Notes under the pieces: model-generated
Seen by the model: the letters and a program-made list of their open reading frames with translations, nothing else
Databases searched by the model: none
What the model was told of the DNA's origin: nothing
In this document: positions 51,322 to 59,799 of the stretch, one piece after another
Layout: every line of letters starts with the position of its first letter
How positions within the stretch are numbered: position 1 is the stretch's first letter
From: Propionibacteriaceae bacterium
Lineage (GTDB): Bacteria > Actinomycetota > Actinomycetes > Propionibacteriales > Propionibacteriaceae
Direction of reading: 5' to 3'
Length of the DNA: 64,000 nucleotides
Assembly (NCBI GenBank): GCA_027492545.1
Contig: JAPUEL010000008.1
Location: 17,222 to 81,221, forward strand
Made by a program: the position numbers and the translations under genes

Positions 51322-52343
51322 GACCAGGCGAGGAACTCGGCGAGCCGATCCACGGGCACCTCGACGTCCTGGATCACCCGCTCCATCCGAGGGCGGCGGG
51401 CCAGGGCGTCGAGCCGGTCGGTGAGGCGGAGGCGCTGGTCAAGCCCGACCAGCCGGTGGAAGACGTCCGAGCGGCGCCACCGGCGCGGCCACAGCCGGCG
51501 GATCACCGGACGCTGCAGGCCGAAGGCGCCCGAGCACCAGAACCAGTCGGTGTCCCAGCGCCACAGGTAGTCGTCCATGCTCAGCTGGTCGGTCGTCCGG
51601 GTGCGGACGGACAGGTAGTAGGCGTCCTGCCCCGTGTAGTCGGTGAGCGGCCCCGCCGGTCGGTCGGTCCAGGTGGCGAGCGTCAGGTAGTACTCCCCCG
51701 CCTCGAACGCCACCCCGTCCATGGCGTCCACCCGGGTGCCGTCGTGGGCGCCAACGGCGACGATGTCCTCGACGGTGCCCGCCAGCTCCCCCGCGTCGCT
51801 GAAGCGGACGTGGCGGAGCGCCACGTAGCCGGGCACCTTCTCCAGTTCGATCAGCAGACGGGTGGCGTAGCCGAGCGAGCCGTAGGAGTTCGGGAACGCG
51901 TCGAAGAGCTGCTCACCCGGACGGGTGGTGACCACCTCGCCCGAGCCGGTGAAGATGTCCATCTCGAGCACTGACTCGTGCGGCAGCCCGTTGCGGAAGC
52001 TGGTGGACTCGATCCCCAGGCCGCTGACGGCGCCCCCGAGGGTGATCGTGCGCAGCTGCGGGACGACGGGCGGAATCAGCCCATGCGCCAGGGTGGCGTC
52101 GACCAGATCCTCGTAGGAGCACATGCCCTGGACCTCTGCCGTGCGCGACACCGGGTCGACACCCAGCACCCCCGTCAGTCCGGAGACGTCGAGCCCCCGC
52201 GACGTGGTGGCGGCCCGGGGCCGGAAGAGGTTCGAGGTGCTCTTGGCAAGGCGCACCGGCGACCCGGCCGGGACCGCCTCGTACGACGATCGGAGCCGCC
52301 GCATGGCCTGCTCGTGCTCGGCTCGGGCGCGTGACGCTGTCAC
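51273..52343 (-). pseudogene. Truncated FAD-binding oxidase of 10-methyl fatty acid synthesis
   Basis: From GTG 52343 the frame encodes the FAD-binding part: RLAKSTSNLFRPRAATTSRG, LDVSGLTGVLGVDPVSRTAE, then IPPVVPQLRTITLGGAVSGL. After EFLAW (codon ending at 51324) homology ends and the frame runs through the methyltransferase fragment in the wrong phase for about 15 codons. The last 100 or so residues of the oxidase are gone. A deletion has joined this gene to the downstream methyltransferase. The first 340 residues look intact, so the deletion is probably recent. Confidence 0.85.
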
Positions 52344-52382
52344 GTGCCCAACCTAACCCCGATCCATCGACCCTCCGCGGGA

Positions 52383-53039
52383 TCAGGAGAAGTCGGCGGC
52401 GAGCACCCTGGCTTCGTCGCGCTCGATCGCGGCCACCACCCGCTCGGCGACGGCGGAGGCCTCCAGCCCGCGCGGCATCGGCGGCGCCTGTCCCGCCAGC
52501 GGGCGGGTGGCGAGCCCGGTCTCCGTGTGGGGAGGCTGCGCGTCGCACACCAGCACCCCGGAGCGTCGCAGCTCTCTACCCAGTGCCGCGAGCCCGGCGG
52601 CCACGGCGGCCTTCGAGGCCGAGTAGGCGGCCATGCCCGCTACGGGCTGCGAGGCCACCACCCCGCTGAGGTGCACCAGGAATCCGCGGGTCTCGATCAG
52701 AGCAGGGATCATGCGTCGCGCCAGCCACAGGGGCCCGATCGCGTTGGTGAGGAACAGTTCCTCGATCACCTCGTCGTCGGTGTCGGCCAGCGGGCCGAAC
52801 GTGACGACGCCGGCGGCGATCACCACCCCGTCGAGGCGGCCGTGTCGCTCGCGCACGTGTGCCACCAGGGCGTCTCCGGCGGTGGCGTCGTGCAGGTCCA
52901 GCCGCACGTCGACGTCGCCGTGGCGACCAGCCCGGACGACGGTGGCGCCGCGCGCGGTGAGCACCCGGGCGATCTCCGCGCCGAGGACCCCCGTGGAGCC
53001 GACGACAGCGACGACCCGGCCGTCCAGGGATCGGGCCAT
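52383..53039 (-). CDS. Short-chain dehydrogenase
   Basis: A 218-residue classical-type SDR: the cofactor motif VAVVGSTGVLGAEIARVL (residues 10-27), LDGVVIAAGV (NAG-like), and the catalytic YSASK (Y about 142, K about 146) after LVHLSGVVASQPVAGM. It should reduce or oxidise a small alcohol or ketone with NAD(P)H. Start ATG 53039 follows AAGGAG. It lies 39 bp from the FAD-oxidase remnant on the same strand and could be a remnant partner of that lipid pathway, though this is inference. Confidence 0.9.
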   Translation of the reverse strand: MARSLDGRVVAVVGSTGVLGAEIARVLTARGATVVRAGRHGDVDVRLDLHDATAGDALVAHVRERHGRLDGVVIAAGVVTFGPLADTDDEVIEELFLTNAIGPLWLARRMIPALIETRGFLVHLSGVVASQPVAGMAAYSASKAAVAAGLAALGRELRRSGVLVCDAQPPHTETGLATRPLAGQAPPMPRGLEASAVAERVVAAIERDEARVLAADFS

Positions 53040-53120
53040 GGCACTCCTTGGGGTCGCGATGAGGTATGCCCGATTGAACCACGACCCCGCCCGCCGCGGA
53101 CCCTGCGCCGCAGGGTGTGC

Positions 53121-53203
53121 GTTGAGCAAATGGCAAGGGTCGCGGAGACCTCCCCGCGGAAGCTGAGCGTGCCCCACTTCGCGACCCTTGCCATTTGCTC
53201 AAC
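53121..53203. repeat. 83-bp palindromic repeat, copy 2
   Basis: Nearly identical to 49327-49409: the same arms (GTTGAGCAAATGG and complement) and centre GAGCGTGCCCCAC. It lies in the gap before the HNH-AAA operon. The remaining 53204-53406 contains a hairpin and the operon leader; no gene is seen. Confidence 0.85.
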
Positions 53204-53267
53204 TCCCTTCCCCGTCCCCGGGAGCAGGGAGCAGAGGGCGACGGGGTAGGGCCGAGGGCCGCATGGG

Positions 53268-53308
53268 GTGTCGGATCCTGGACGGTCTGTCGTCCGGAAT
53301 CCGACACT
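53268..53308 (+). promoter_or_regulatory. Hairpin upstream of the HNH-AAA operon
   Basis: GTGTCGGAT (53268-53276) pairs with ATCCGACAC, and GGACG with CGTCC, around a short loop; the hairpin ends about 98 bp before the ATG. It could be a terminator of incoming transcription or part of the operon's 5' untranslated region. Confidence 0.55.
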
Positions 53309-53406
53309 CACCGAACCCCCACCCCGCGACGCATGAACCCTCGCCGTTCGACCCCTTCCCAGCCGGGCCCAACCCGGCAATAATCGCGGCAACAAGGGGG
53401 TACGCC

Positions 53407-55428
53407 ATGTGGCTCCGTAGACCCGCCGAACCCGACGTCCTCCGCGCTGACAAGGCGCGGCTCACCGAGGAAACCGCGCACGCCTGGCGCCAGAAGCGCT
53501 CCCGCGGGCCCGAGACCGACGCCATCCTCCACACCGCGGAGATCCTCGATTCGTTGCTCGGCATGACGAACGGCACCTGCGCCTATTGCGAGCGCCCGCT
53601 CGAGGCGCAGGGTCCGGACTCCGCCGTCGTCACCCACCACCGCCCCACCTGGGGGGCGGTCGGCAGCGACGGCGACGTCGCGCTCCAGGCCTACTGGTGG
53701 CTCAGCTACGAGTGGGACAATCTCTACCCCGCCTGCGCCGACTGCGTCCGCTCCCGCGGCACGCGGTTCCCCGTCGCGGGGCCGCGCGCCACCGGTCCCG
53801 ACGGTCTGCCCGACGAGGAGCCCCTCCTCCTCGACCCCCTCGTCGACGACCCCGACGAGCACCTGCGCTACCAGGCCGACGGCACCATCAGCGCCCTCAC
53901 AGAGCGCGGCCGGGTCACCTGCGACATCCTCGCCCTCAACCGCGACTTCCTCATCAAGGCCCGCCTCGCCGCCCTCGACTCGGCCCCCGACAACGCCTTC
54001 CCCACCCTCCACCGGCAGCTCGGCGGCTACGCCGAGTCCGCGCCCCCGGAGGCCGCCGCTCCCCCTCCGCCGCCCCCGCGACCCTCCGGCCCCGACCTCC
54101 CGCCCATGTCGGGCGCGGAGCCGGGCGCCCCCGCCTACGACCTCAACGCCACCCTGGGCGGCGCGGACCGCGGCAACTACTACCAGGCCACCCAATGGAT
54201 CGAGCGGGTGGTGATCAAGAACTTCCGCCCCATCCGCGACCTCGAGATCGACCTGGCAAAGTCCACCAGCGAGCGCGGCCCGTGGACCGTCCTGCTCGGC
54301 GAGAACGGCTGCGGCAAGAGCTCCGTCCTGCACGCCATCGCGCTGACCATGATGGGCGGCGAGCAGCGCCGGGCGCTCGGCATCGACGCCCGCAAGTTCC
54401 TCCGCGACGGCGCCCGCAAGGGGTTCGTCGAGGTCTACCTTTCGGGCCGCACCGAGCCCCTCCGGCTCGAGTGGGCCAAGGGCGACCAGGAGTTCACCGG
54501 CCCCGAGCCCGTGGCGGCGCTGATGCTCGGCTACGGCGCGGTCCGGTTGCTGCCGCGCTCTCCGTCGCCCCACAGCGACGACCGCGTGGTGCGCGTCGAC
54601 AACCTCTTCGACCCCGTCGCCCCCCTCACCGACCCCACCTCCTGGCTGCTCACCCTCGACGACGACACCTTCGACGACGTGGCCAGCGGGATCCACGAGA
54701 TGCTCGCCCTCGACCAGGACGCCGAGCTGCTCCGCGACGACGATCAGGTGCTGCTCCGGCAGGGCCGCACCCGATCCGACATCGTCACCCTGAGCGACGG
54801 CTACCAGTCGATGGTGGTGATGGCCTGCGACATCCTGCGCTCCACCATGCGGCTGTGGACGCAGTCGGCGTTGGCGGAGGGGATCGTGCTGATCGACGAG
54901 ATCGGCGCCCACCTGCACCCCCGCTGGCGGCTGCGGATCGTCACCGCGATGCGCAACCTCATGCCGCGTATCCAGTTCGTCGTCACCACCCACGACCCGC
55001 TGTGCCTGCGCGGCATCGTCGACGGCGAGGTGGTGGTGATGCGCCGCAACAGCGAGGGCGACATCGTCTCCATCTCCGACCTCCCGCCCGTCACCGGGAT
55101 GCGGATCGACCAGCTCCTCACCTCCGAGCACTTCGGGCTGGGTTCCACCGACGACCCGGAGGTGGCGGAGCTGTGGGAGAGCTACTACCGCCTCATGGGC
55201 CTCAAGCGCCCCAGCGCCGAGCAGACCGCGCGCCTCGAGCACGTCCGGGCCCGACTCGACGAGCTGGAACAGTTCGGCACCACCGAGCGGGAGCGCCTCC
55301 TCCTGACCTCGGCCGCCGACTACATCGCGCAGCGCCGCGAGTCCGGAGACGCCGCCGCCCCCACCAGCAAGGAGATGACCGCCAAGCTCTCGGAGCTGTG
55401 GGGCAGATACCTGCCCGGGAGCTCGTGA
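53407..55428 (+). CDS. HNH nuclease fused to AAA ATPase (Septu-like fusion)
   Basis: A 673-residue protein. Residues about 50-180 form an HNH module with two CxxC pairs (CAYCERPL at about 58-65; WDNLYPACADC), and HHRP in between. A proline-rich linker (about 220-240) leads to an ABC/SMC-like ATPase (AAA_21): FRPIRDLEIDL, Walker A LGENGCGKSS (about 297-306), the signature-like LSDGYQS (about 461), Walker B GIVLIDEIGAHLHP (about 493-506) and the switch VTTHDP. Septu systems pair a separate ATPase (PtuA) and HNH (PtuB); here both are in one chain with the HNH first. ATG 53407 has AAGGGGG upstream. It overlaps the next HNH gene (TGATG). Confidence 0.85.
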   Translation: MWLRRPAEPDVLRADKARLTEETAHAWRQKRSRGPETDAILHTAEILDSLLGMTNGTCAYCERPLEAQGPDSAVVTHHRPTWGAVGSDGDVALQAYWWLSYEWDNLYPACADCVRSRGTRFPVAGPRATGPDGLPDEEPLLLDPLVDDPDEHLRYQADGTISALTERGRVTCDILALNRDFLIKARLAALDSAPDNAFPTLHRQLGGYAESAPPEAAAPPPPPPRPSGPDLPPMSGAEPGAPAYDLNATLGGADRGNYYQATQWIERVVIKNFRPIRDLEIDLAKSTSERGPWTVLLGENGCGKSSVLHAIALTMMGGEQRRALGIDARKFLRDGARKGFVEVYLSGRTEPLRLEWAKGDQEFTGPEPVAALMLGYGAVRLLPRSPSPHSDDRVVRVDNLFDPVAPLTDPTSWLLTLDDDTFDDVASGIHEMLALDQDAELLRDDDQVLLRQGRTRSDIVTLSDGYQSMVVMACDILRSTMRLWTQSALAEGIVLIDEIGAHLHPRWRLRIVTAMRNLMPRIQFVVTTHDPLCLRGIVDGEVVVMRRNSEGDIVSISDLPPVTGMRIDQLLTSEHFGLGSTDDPEVAELWESYYRLMGLKRPSAEQTARLEHVRARLDELEQFGTTERERLLLTSAADYIAQRRESGDAAAPTSKEMTAKLSELWGRYLPGSS

Positions 55429-56264
55429 TGCGCCGGGTGCCGCGGCCCCCGGCCCCGCCGAGCCTCGCCGACGACAAGACGGCGAAGGAGCGCCAGGAGG
55501 CCCTCGACTTCTACGCCGCCTGGGACGGCGAATCCAAGTACGACAAGTACAAGGCCTACAAGAACCCGGACATCCGCGCCGCGCTGGAGGCCGCGTTCGG
55601 CGGTAAGTGCGCCTACTGCGAGACGTTCTACGCCGCCACGCAGCCCGTCGCCATCGAGCACTACCGCCCCAAGGGCGAGGTGATGATCGACGGGAAGCGC
55701 GTCCCGCCGGGCTACTACTGGCTGGCCAGCGAGTGGACCAACCTGCTGCCCTCGTGCACCGACTGCAACAGCCCCCGCGGACAGGACCTCCCGGAGGAGA
55801 CCCGCACGGCCGGCAAGGCGAACGCGTTCCCGCTCGCCTCGGAGGCCACGCGGGCGACGGGACCGGGGCTGGAGAAGGGTGAGAAGCGCCTGCTCCTCCA
55901 CCCGTACCTCGACTACCCCGAGAAGCACCTCGAGTTCGTCTGGGGCACGGGCACCGTCGACGACGGTTGGGTGCGGCCCAGGCGGGGCAGCGCGAAGGGC
56001 GCCGAGACCATCCACGTGTGCGCCCTGCAGCGTCGCGGGGTGCGGGCGAACCGGCGGGACCGGTTGCTGGACCTGATCGCGCACCTGGAGTCGGTGGTGG
56101 AGGCCCGCAACAACGCCGCGCGGCATCCCGACGACCCGGAGCTGCTCAAGCAGTACGAGCGACGGCTCGTCGAGGTCAGCCGGTTCGTCGCCGACCACGC
56201 CCCCTACAGCACCATGTGCCGCCAGGTGGTGGCGAGTTACCACGCCAAGCTCTTCGGACCCTAG
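55428..56264 (+). CDS. TIGR02646-like HNH endonuclease
   Basis: A 278-residue HNH protein with CAYCETFYA (about 61-69), the nuclease histidine context VAIEHYRPKGEV (about 77-88) and the second zinc pair NLLPSCTDCN (about 105-114). It is longer than minimal HNH proteins and has a C-terminal helical extension (RRDRLLDLIAHLESVVEARN). It is the type of HNH usually paired with an AAA_21 ATPase (as in PtuB or the retron I-A effector). Its start overlaps the stop of the HNH-AAA fusion, and the patatin gene follows after 9 bp with its own AGGAGATCACC site. So the operon encodes two HNH domains. Confidence 0.85.
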   Translation: MRRVPRPPAPPSLADDKTAKERQEALDFYAAWDGESKYDKYKAYKNPDIRAALEAAFGGKCAYCETFYAATQPVAIEHYRPKGEVMIDGKRVPPGYYWLASEWTNLLPSCTDCNSPRGQDLPEETRTAGKANAFPLASEATRATGPGLEKGEKRLLLHPYLDYPEKHLEFVWGTGTVDDGWVRPRRGSAKGAETIHVCALQRRGVRANRRDRLLDLIAHLESVVEARNNAARHPDDPELLKQYERRLVEVSRFVADHAPYSTMCRQVVASYHAKLFGP

Positions 56265-56273
56265 GAGATCACC

Positions 56274-58118
56274 ATGACCACCACATCGGCCAGCCCCTTC
56301 GCCGCACCGTCGCTGCACTGCGACATCGTCATGAAGGGCGGCATCACCAGCGGCGTGATCTATCCCCGCGCCGTCTCCGAACTCGCCAAGACGTACACGC
56401 TCAGCCACGTCGGCGGCGCCTCCGCCGGGGCCATCGCGGCGGCCGCGGCGGCCGCGGCCGAGCTCGGGCGACACTCTGGCGGCTTCGAGGGGCTCGACAC
56501 CATGCCCGACGAGCTGGCCTCCGTCGGACCCGACGGCCAGTCCAAGCTGGCCTCCTTCTTCCAGCCGACGGCGACCGCCGCGCCGCTCTTCCGCCTGCTC
56601 ATGTCGGTGGCCGCGAAGAAGGAGGGCAAGGCCGGAGCCCTGGTGGGCGGCCTCCTGCGCGCGTTCTGGAAGGAGGCGCTGGTCGGGGCACTGCTGGGAT
56701 TGGTGCTGGTGGTGGTGAGCGCCCTGGGCGAGGGGATCGCGTCGGCGGCGGGCATCGTCGGCGGCCTTCTACTGCTCCTCATCGGGGCCGCGGTCGGCAT
56801 GCTGGTGGGCGCGCTGCGGACGTTCGGGCGGGTCGCCGAGGAGGGGTTCGGCATGTGCACGGGCATGGAGGGGGTGGGCGCCGGCGGCGCCACGCCCCTC
56901 ACGCCGTGGCTGTACGAGAAGATCCAGTCGCTGGCCGGCCGCGCCCCCGGGGCGGAGCCGTTGACGTTCGGCGACCTGCGTCGCGGCGGGGTGACGTTGC
57001 GGGTGATGACGACGAACCTCACCCGCCACCAGCCCATGGCCATGCCGTGGAGCACGCAGGAGTTCTACTTCGACGCCGACGAGATGCGCGAGCTGTTCCC
57101 CGCGGCCGTGGTCGACTGGATGGTGGCCCATCCTCCCGGCGGCGAGACTCGCCAGTTCGAGGGGCGGACCCTCCACCCCTGGCCCGCGCCGGACGAGCTG
57201 CCCGTGATCGTGCCCACGCGCATGTCGCTGAGCTTCCCCGTGCTGATCTCCGCGGTCCGGCTGTGGGCCGTCGACTACACCCTGCCGGAGAACCAGCGTG
57301 CCGACTCGGACGCAGCCCCCGGCCCGGTGACGTTCTCCAGCGTCTGGTTCACCGACGGCGGGCTCTGCGCCAACCTTCCCGTGCACTTCTTCGACTCACC
57401 ACTGCCGAAGCACCCCACGTTCGCCTTCAACCTGGGCGGGTTCCCCCCGGGGAGGGGCAAGTCCGAGGACCAATCGGAGAACAGCTACCTGCCCACCAGC
57501 AACTCCGCCGGACTCCAGCGCCCCTGGTTCCCGCTCCCCACGAAGGGCCTGGGCTCGTGGGTGTCGTTCGGGCTGCTGATGGTGCACACGGCGCGCGAGT
57601 GGGTGGACGGCGCCCAGCTGGTGATGCCCGGATACCGCGACCGCATCGTCACCGTGCACCACGACCACTCCGAGGGCGGGATGAACCTGTCCATGCCGCC
57701 GAAGGTGGTCACGGATCTCGCGGAGCGCGGGCGGCTGGGCGCGGTGAAGCTGGTCAACGCCTTCGCCGGCGACCACCCCGGCGAGGTGCCCACGTGGGGG
57801 TGGGACAACCACCGCTGGATCCGCTTCCGCACCGCGATGGCGGGGCTGGCCGGGTGGCTCGACGGCTTCCACGGCAGCTACCAGGACACCACCTCAGGCG
57901 GCACGCCCTACGGCGACCTCGCCGGCCCCGGCGCCGACGCCCCCCTGCCGTCGTACCCACTCTCGGGAGTCAAGCGCGAGGCGCTGAACGAGCGGACCGG
58001 CGAGCTGGTCGGCCTGGCAGGAGCCTGGGACGGGGCGACGATCCCGCCAGCACCCAAACCCGCCCCGCGCCTGCGCCTGGTTCCCGACGACGGCACGGCC
58101 GCGGGCCTCGACACCTGA
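56274..58118 (+). CDS. Patatin-like phospholipase with membrane helices
   Basis: A 614-residue protein. The N-terminal patatin fold has the oxyanion loop MKGGITSGVIYP (residues 20-31), the nucleophile elbow GGASAGA (S50) and the catalytic Asp in FTDGGLCANLP (D361), forming the Ser-Asp dyad. Two helices (AFWKEALVGALLGLVLVVVS, then GIVGGLLLLLIGAAVGMLVG, about 122-185) are inserted between the two halves. It should hydrolyse membrane phospholipids, a common abortive-infection effector activity. RBS AGGAGATCACC precedes the ATG. It lies 9 bp downstream of the HNH gene, so all three genes are probably one operon. Its expected role is killing the cell when triggered by the ATPase-HNH complex. Confidence 0.85.
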   Translation: MTTTSASPFAAPSLHCDIVMKGGITSGVIYPRAVSELAKTYTLSHVGGASAGAIAAAAAAAAELGRHSGGFEGLDTMPDELASVGPDGQSKLASFFQPTATAAPLFRLLMSVAAKKEGKAGALVGGLLRAFWKEALVGALLGLVLVVVSALGEGIASAAGIVGGLLLLLIGAAVGMLVGALRTFGRVAEEGFGMCTGMEGVGAGGATPLTPWLYEKIQSLAGRAPGAEPLTFGDLRRGGVTLRVMTTNLTRHQPMAMPWSTQEFYFDADEMRELFPAAVVDWMVAHPPGGETRQFEGRTLHPWPAPDELPVIVPTRMSLSFPVLISAVRLWAVDYTLPENQRADSDAAPGPVTFSSVWFTDGGLCANLPVHFFDSPLPKHPTFAFNLGGFPPGRGKSEDQSENSYLPTSNSAGLQRPWFPLPTKGLGSWVSFGLLMVHTAREWVDGAQLVMPGYRDRIVTVHHDHSEGGMNLSMPPKVVTDLAERGRLGAVKLVNAFAGDHPGEVPTWGWDNHRWIRFRTAMAGLAGWLDGFHGSYQDTTSGGTPYGDLAGPGADAPLPSYPLSGVKREALNERTGELVGLAGAWDGATIPPAPKPAPRLRLVPDDGTAAGLDT

Positions 58119-58326
58119 GCCCGAGAGACTGGGCCCCTCGCGCGGGTGGCGCCCCTCCAGATCGACTCTCGAGGCCACCAGATGCGCGACGCTCGTCGTG
58201 GAGGAACACCAACCGCAGTTCAGCCAGGCGGCTCGAGTTCGGTGGGCGAGGGATCGTCGCTGACCATTGTCGCGACCCCACAGGCCGGGTTACCGTGGCC
58301 GCCTGTCCACATCGAAGGAGATGGTC

Positions 58327-58812
58327 ATGGCAACGCCGAAGAACACAATCTGCCTGTGGTTCGACAAGGACGCCCAGGAAGCGGCCGAGTTCTACGCCTC
58401 GGTTTTTCCGGACAGCCGGGTGGACGCGGTGCATCGCGCCCCGGGCGACTTCCCCGGCGGCAAGGAGGGTGACGTCCTGACGGTCCACTTCACCGTCTGT
58501 GGGATCCCCTGCATGGGCCTCAACGGCGGCCCGAACTTCCCGCAGAGCGAGGCGTTCTCCTTCCAGATCGCCACCGACGACCAGGCCGAGACCGATCGTT
58601 ACTGGGACGCGATCGTCGGCAACGGTGGGCAGGAGAGCGCCTGCGGGTGGTGCAAGGACCGCTGGGGAATGTCCTGGCAGATCACGCCGCGGGCGCTCAC
58701 CGAGGCCATGGAGTCGGATGAGCCGGGCGTGCCGGAGCGCGCGTTCGCGGCCATGATGACGATGCAGAAGATCGACGTGGCCGCGATCGAGCGGGCCGTC
58801 GCTGGGGACTGA
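58327..58812 (+). CDS. VOC-family (PhnB/3-demethylubiquinone-like) protein
   Basis: A 161-residue VOC-superfamily protein: NTICLWFDKDAQEAAEFYAS at the first module, VDAVHRAPGDFPGGKEGDVL, FSFQIATDDQAETDRYWDAI, and CGWCKDRWGMSWQITPRALT. This is the PhnB subfamily, often named 3-demethylubiquinone-9 3-methyltransferase-like, with no proven enzymatic role. Of two in-frame ATGs I choose 58327, six bases after GAAGGAG; the upstream ATG at 58321 has no spacing from it. It is an ordinary single gene. Confidence 0.9.
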   Translation: MATPKNTICLWFDKDAQEAAEFYASVFPDSRVDAVHRAPGDFPGGKEGDVLTVHFTVCGIPCMGLNGGPNFPQSEAFSFQIATDDQAETDRYWDAIVGNGGQESACGWCKDRWGMSWQITPRALTEAMESDEPGVPERAFAAMMTMQKIDVAAIERAVAGD

Positions 58813-59004
58813 GCGCCGCAAACTGCGCTCGCCGCGTCGAGGCGCAACCTGGCCCGAATCGGTGCGCGGAGAAACGAAGTGGAACTCGCTGGGTCCCCGC
58901 GGTGAGGGTGCGTTGCATTCTTGATGAGGTCGCCGGTCTCTTGGTACTGACCCCCATGGGAGGCGACATGGCTCCGCGCACTACTTCGAGGTCGGGAAGT
59001 GCTG

Positions 59005-59040
59005 CCCGCCATCCCCGGTCGTCCCTCCGGGGATGGCGGG
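59005..59040. terminator. Strong terminator hairpin
   Basis: CCCGCCATCCCCGG (59005-59018) pairs perfectly with CCGGGGATGGCGGG (59027-59040) around an 8-base loop. It lies in the 310-bp gap between the convergent VOC and LPXTG genes and can end transcription from both sides. The rest of the gap has no supported gene. Confidence 0.75.
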
Positions 59041-59122
59041 ACTGCTCACCGCGCCTGCCGTGAGGCAGGCTCGCGGTCCCGAGGAGCCGATCAGCCTCGA
59101 GCGGCTGAGCGCCGGCGCCGGG

Positions 59123-59638
59123 TCAGTTCCCGGTCTTGGGCAACCCCACAACTGGCTTCTGGGTGGGACGGGGCGGCGTGGAGTGGGTCTCCTTCCCCGA
59201 TGGCTTGGGCGACGGCTTCACCGAAGGCTTGGGCGAATCACTCACCGACGGCGAAGGGCTGGGCGACATGGTGGCCTTGGGCACCGAGCACAGGATGACG
59301 TGAGAAATGTCCTTGTCAGAGGAGTGCTCAAGCATCGTGCCACCGGCCACGGACTTGAAGACCTGGCTGGGCTCATCCGTGGAGTTCTCCGACCCGGCCT
59401 TCAGGATGACGGCGTACCACATGCGCCCCTCCGGGGGTGACGGGACCGTGTAGGGGGTGTCAACCGGCTGGTCCTTGTAGCAGTCGATCCCCGCCACCCC
59501 GAAGTAGTTCTCCCACGTCTCCGGGTGGTTCGCGGCCGACCCGTCGGGGATGTCGGCGTGCGCGGTGAGCCCGCCGAACAGTCCGAGCGCTGCGATCAAC
59601 CCCGCCGCGGTCAATGCTGCCAGTCCTGTGCTTCTCAT
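59123..59638 (-). CDS. Exported protein ending in LPKTGN
   Basis: A 171-residue secreted protein. A typical signal peptide (GLAALTAAGLIAALGLFGGL, cleavage after AHA) is followed by a compact domain with two Cys (GIDCYKDQPVDTPYTV, HVILCSVPKAT) and a Ser/Pro/Lys-rich tail. The last residues are KPVVGLPKTGN. LPKTG is a sortase motif, but the membrane helix and charged tail that must follow are missing, so anchoring is doubtful. No hydrophobic segment appears in other frames downstream, so a simple frameshift does not explain it. GGGGAG precedes the ATG. Confidence 0.7.
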   Translation of the reverse strand: MRSTGLAALTAAGLIAALGLFGGLTAHADIPDGSAANHPETWENYFGVAGIDCYKDQPVDTPYTVPSPPEGRMWYAVILKAGSENSTDEPSQVFKSVAGGTMLEHSSDKDISHVILCSVPKATMSPSPSPSVSDSPKPSVKPSPKPSGKETHSTPPRPTQKPVVGLPKTGN

Positions 59639-59799
59639 GATTCGCTCCCCACCGCTCATGGCCGACGACCGTCGACGGACCCCCGCGCCGCGTCACGTTG
59701 ACCCATCTTCCCGGGCCAACCAACGGCTATTAACGAACGACGCTACCTGAGCATCGGGGATTCGATAGTGGGAAAATCCCCAACCTGCTGCGTGGGGCC

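Noticed and set aside
53586..55428. Overlapping long plus-strand frame with Arg/Pro-rich sequence through the HNH-AAA gene
   Set aside because: Composition is typical of a shifted frame of a GC-rich gene; the real frame contains all the ATPase motifs.
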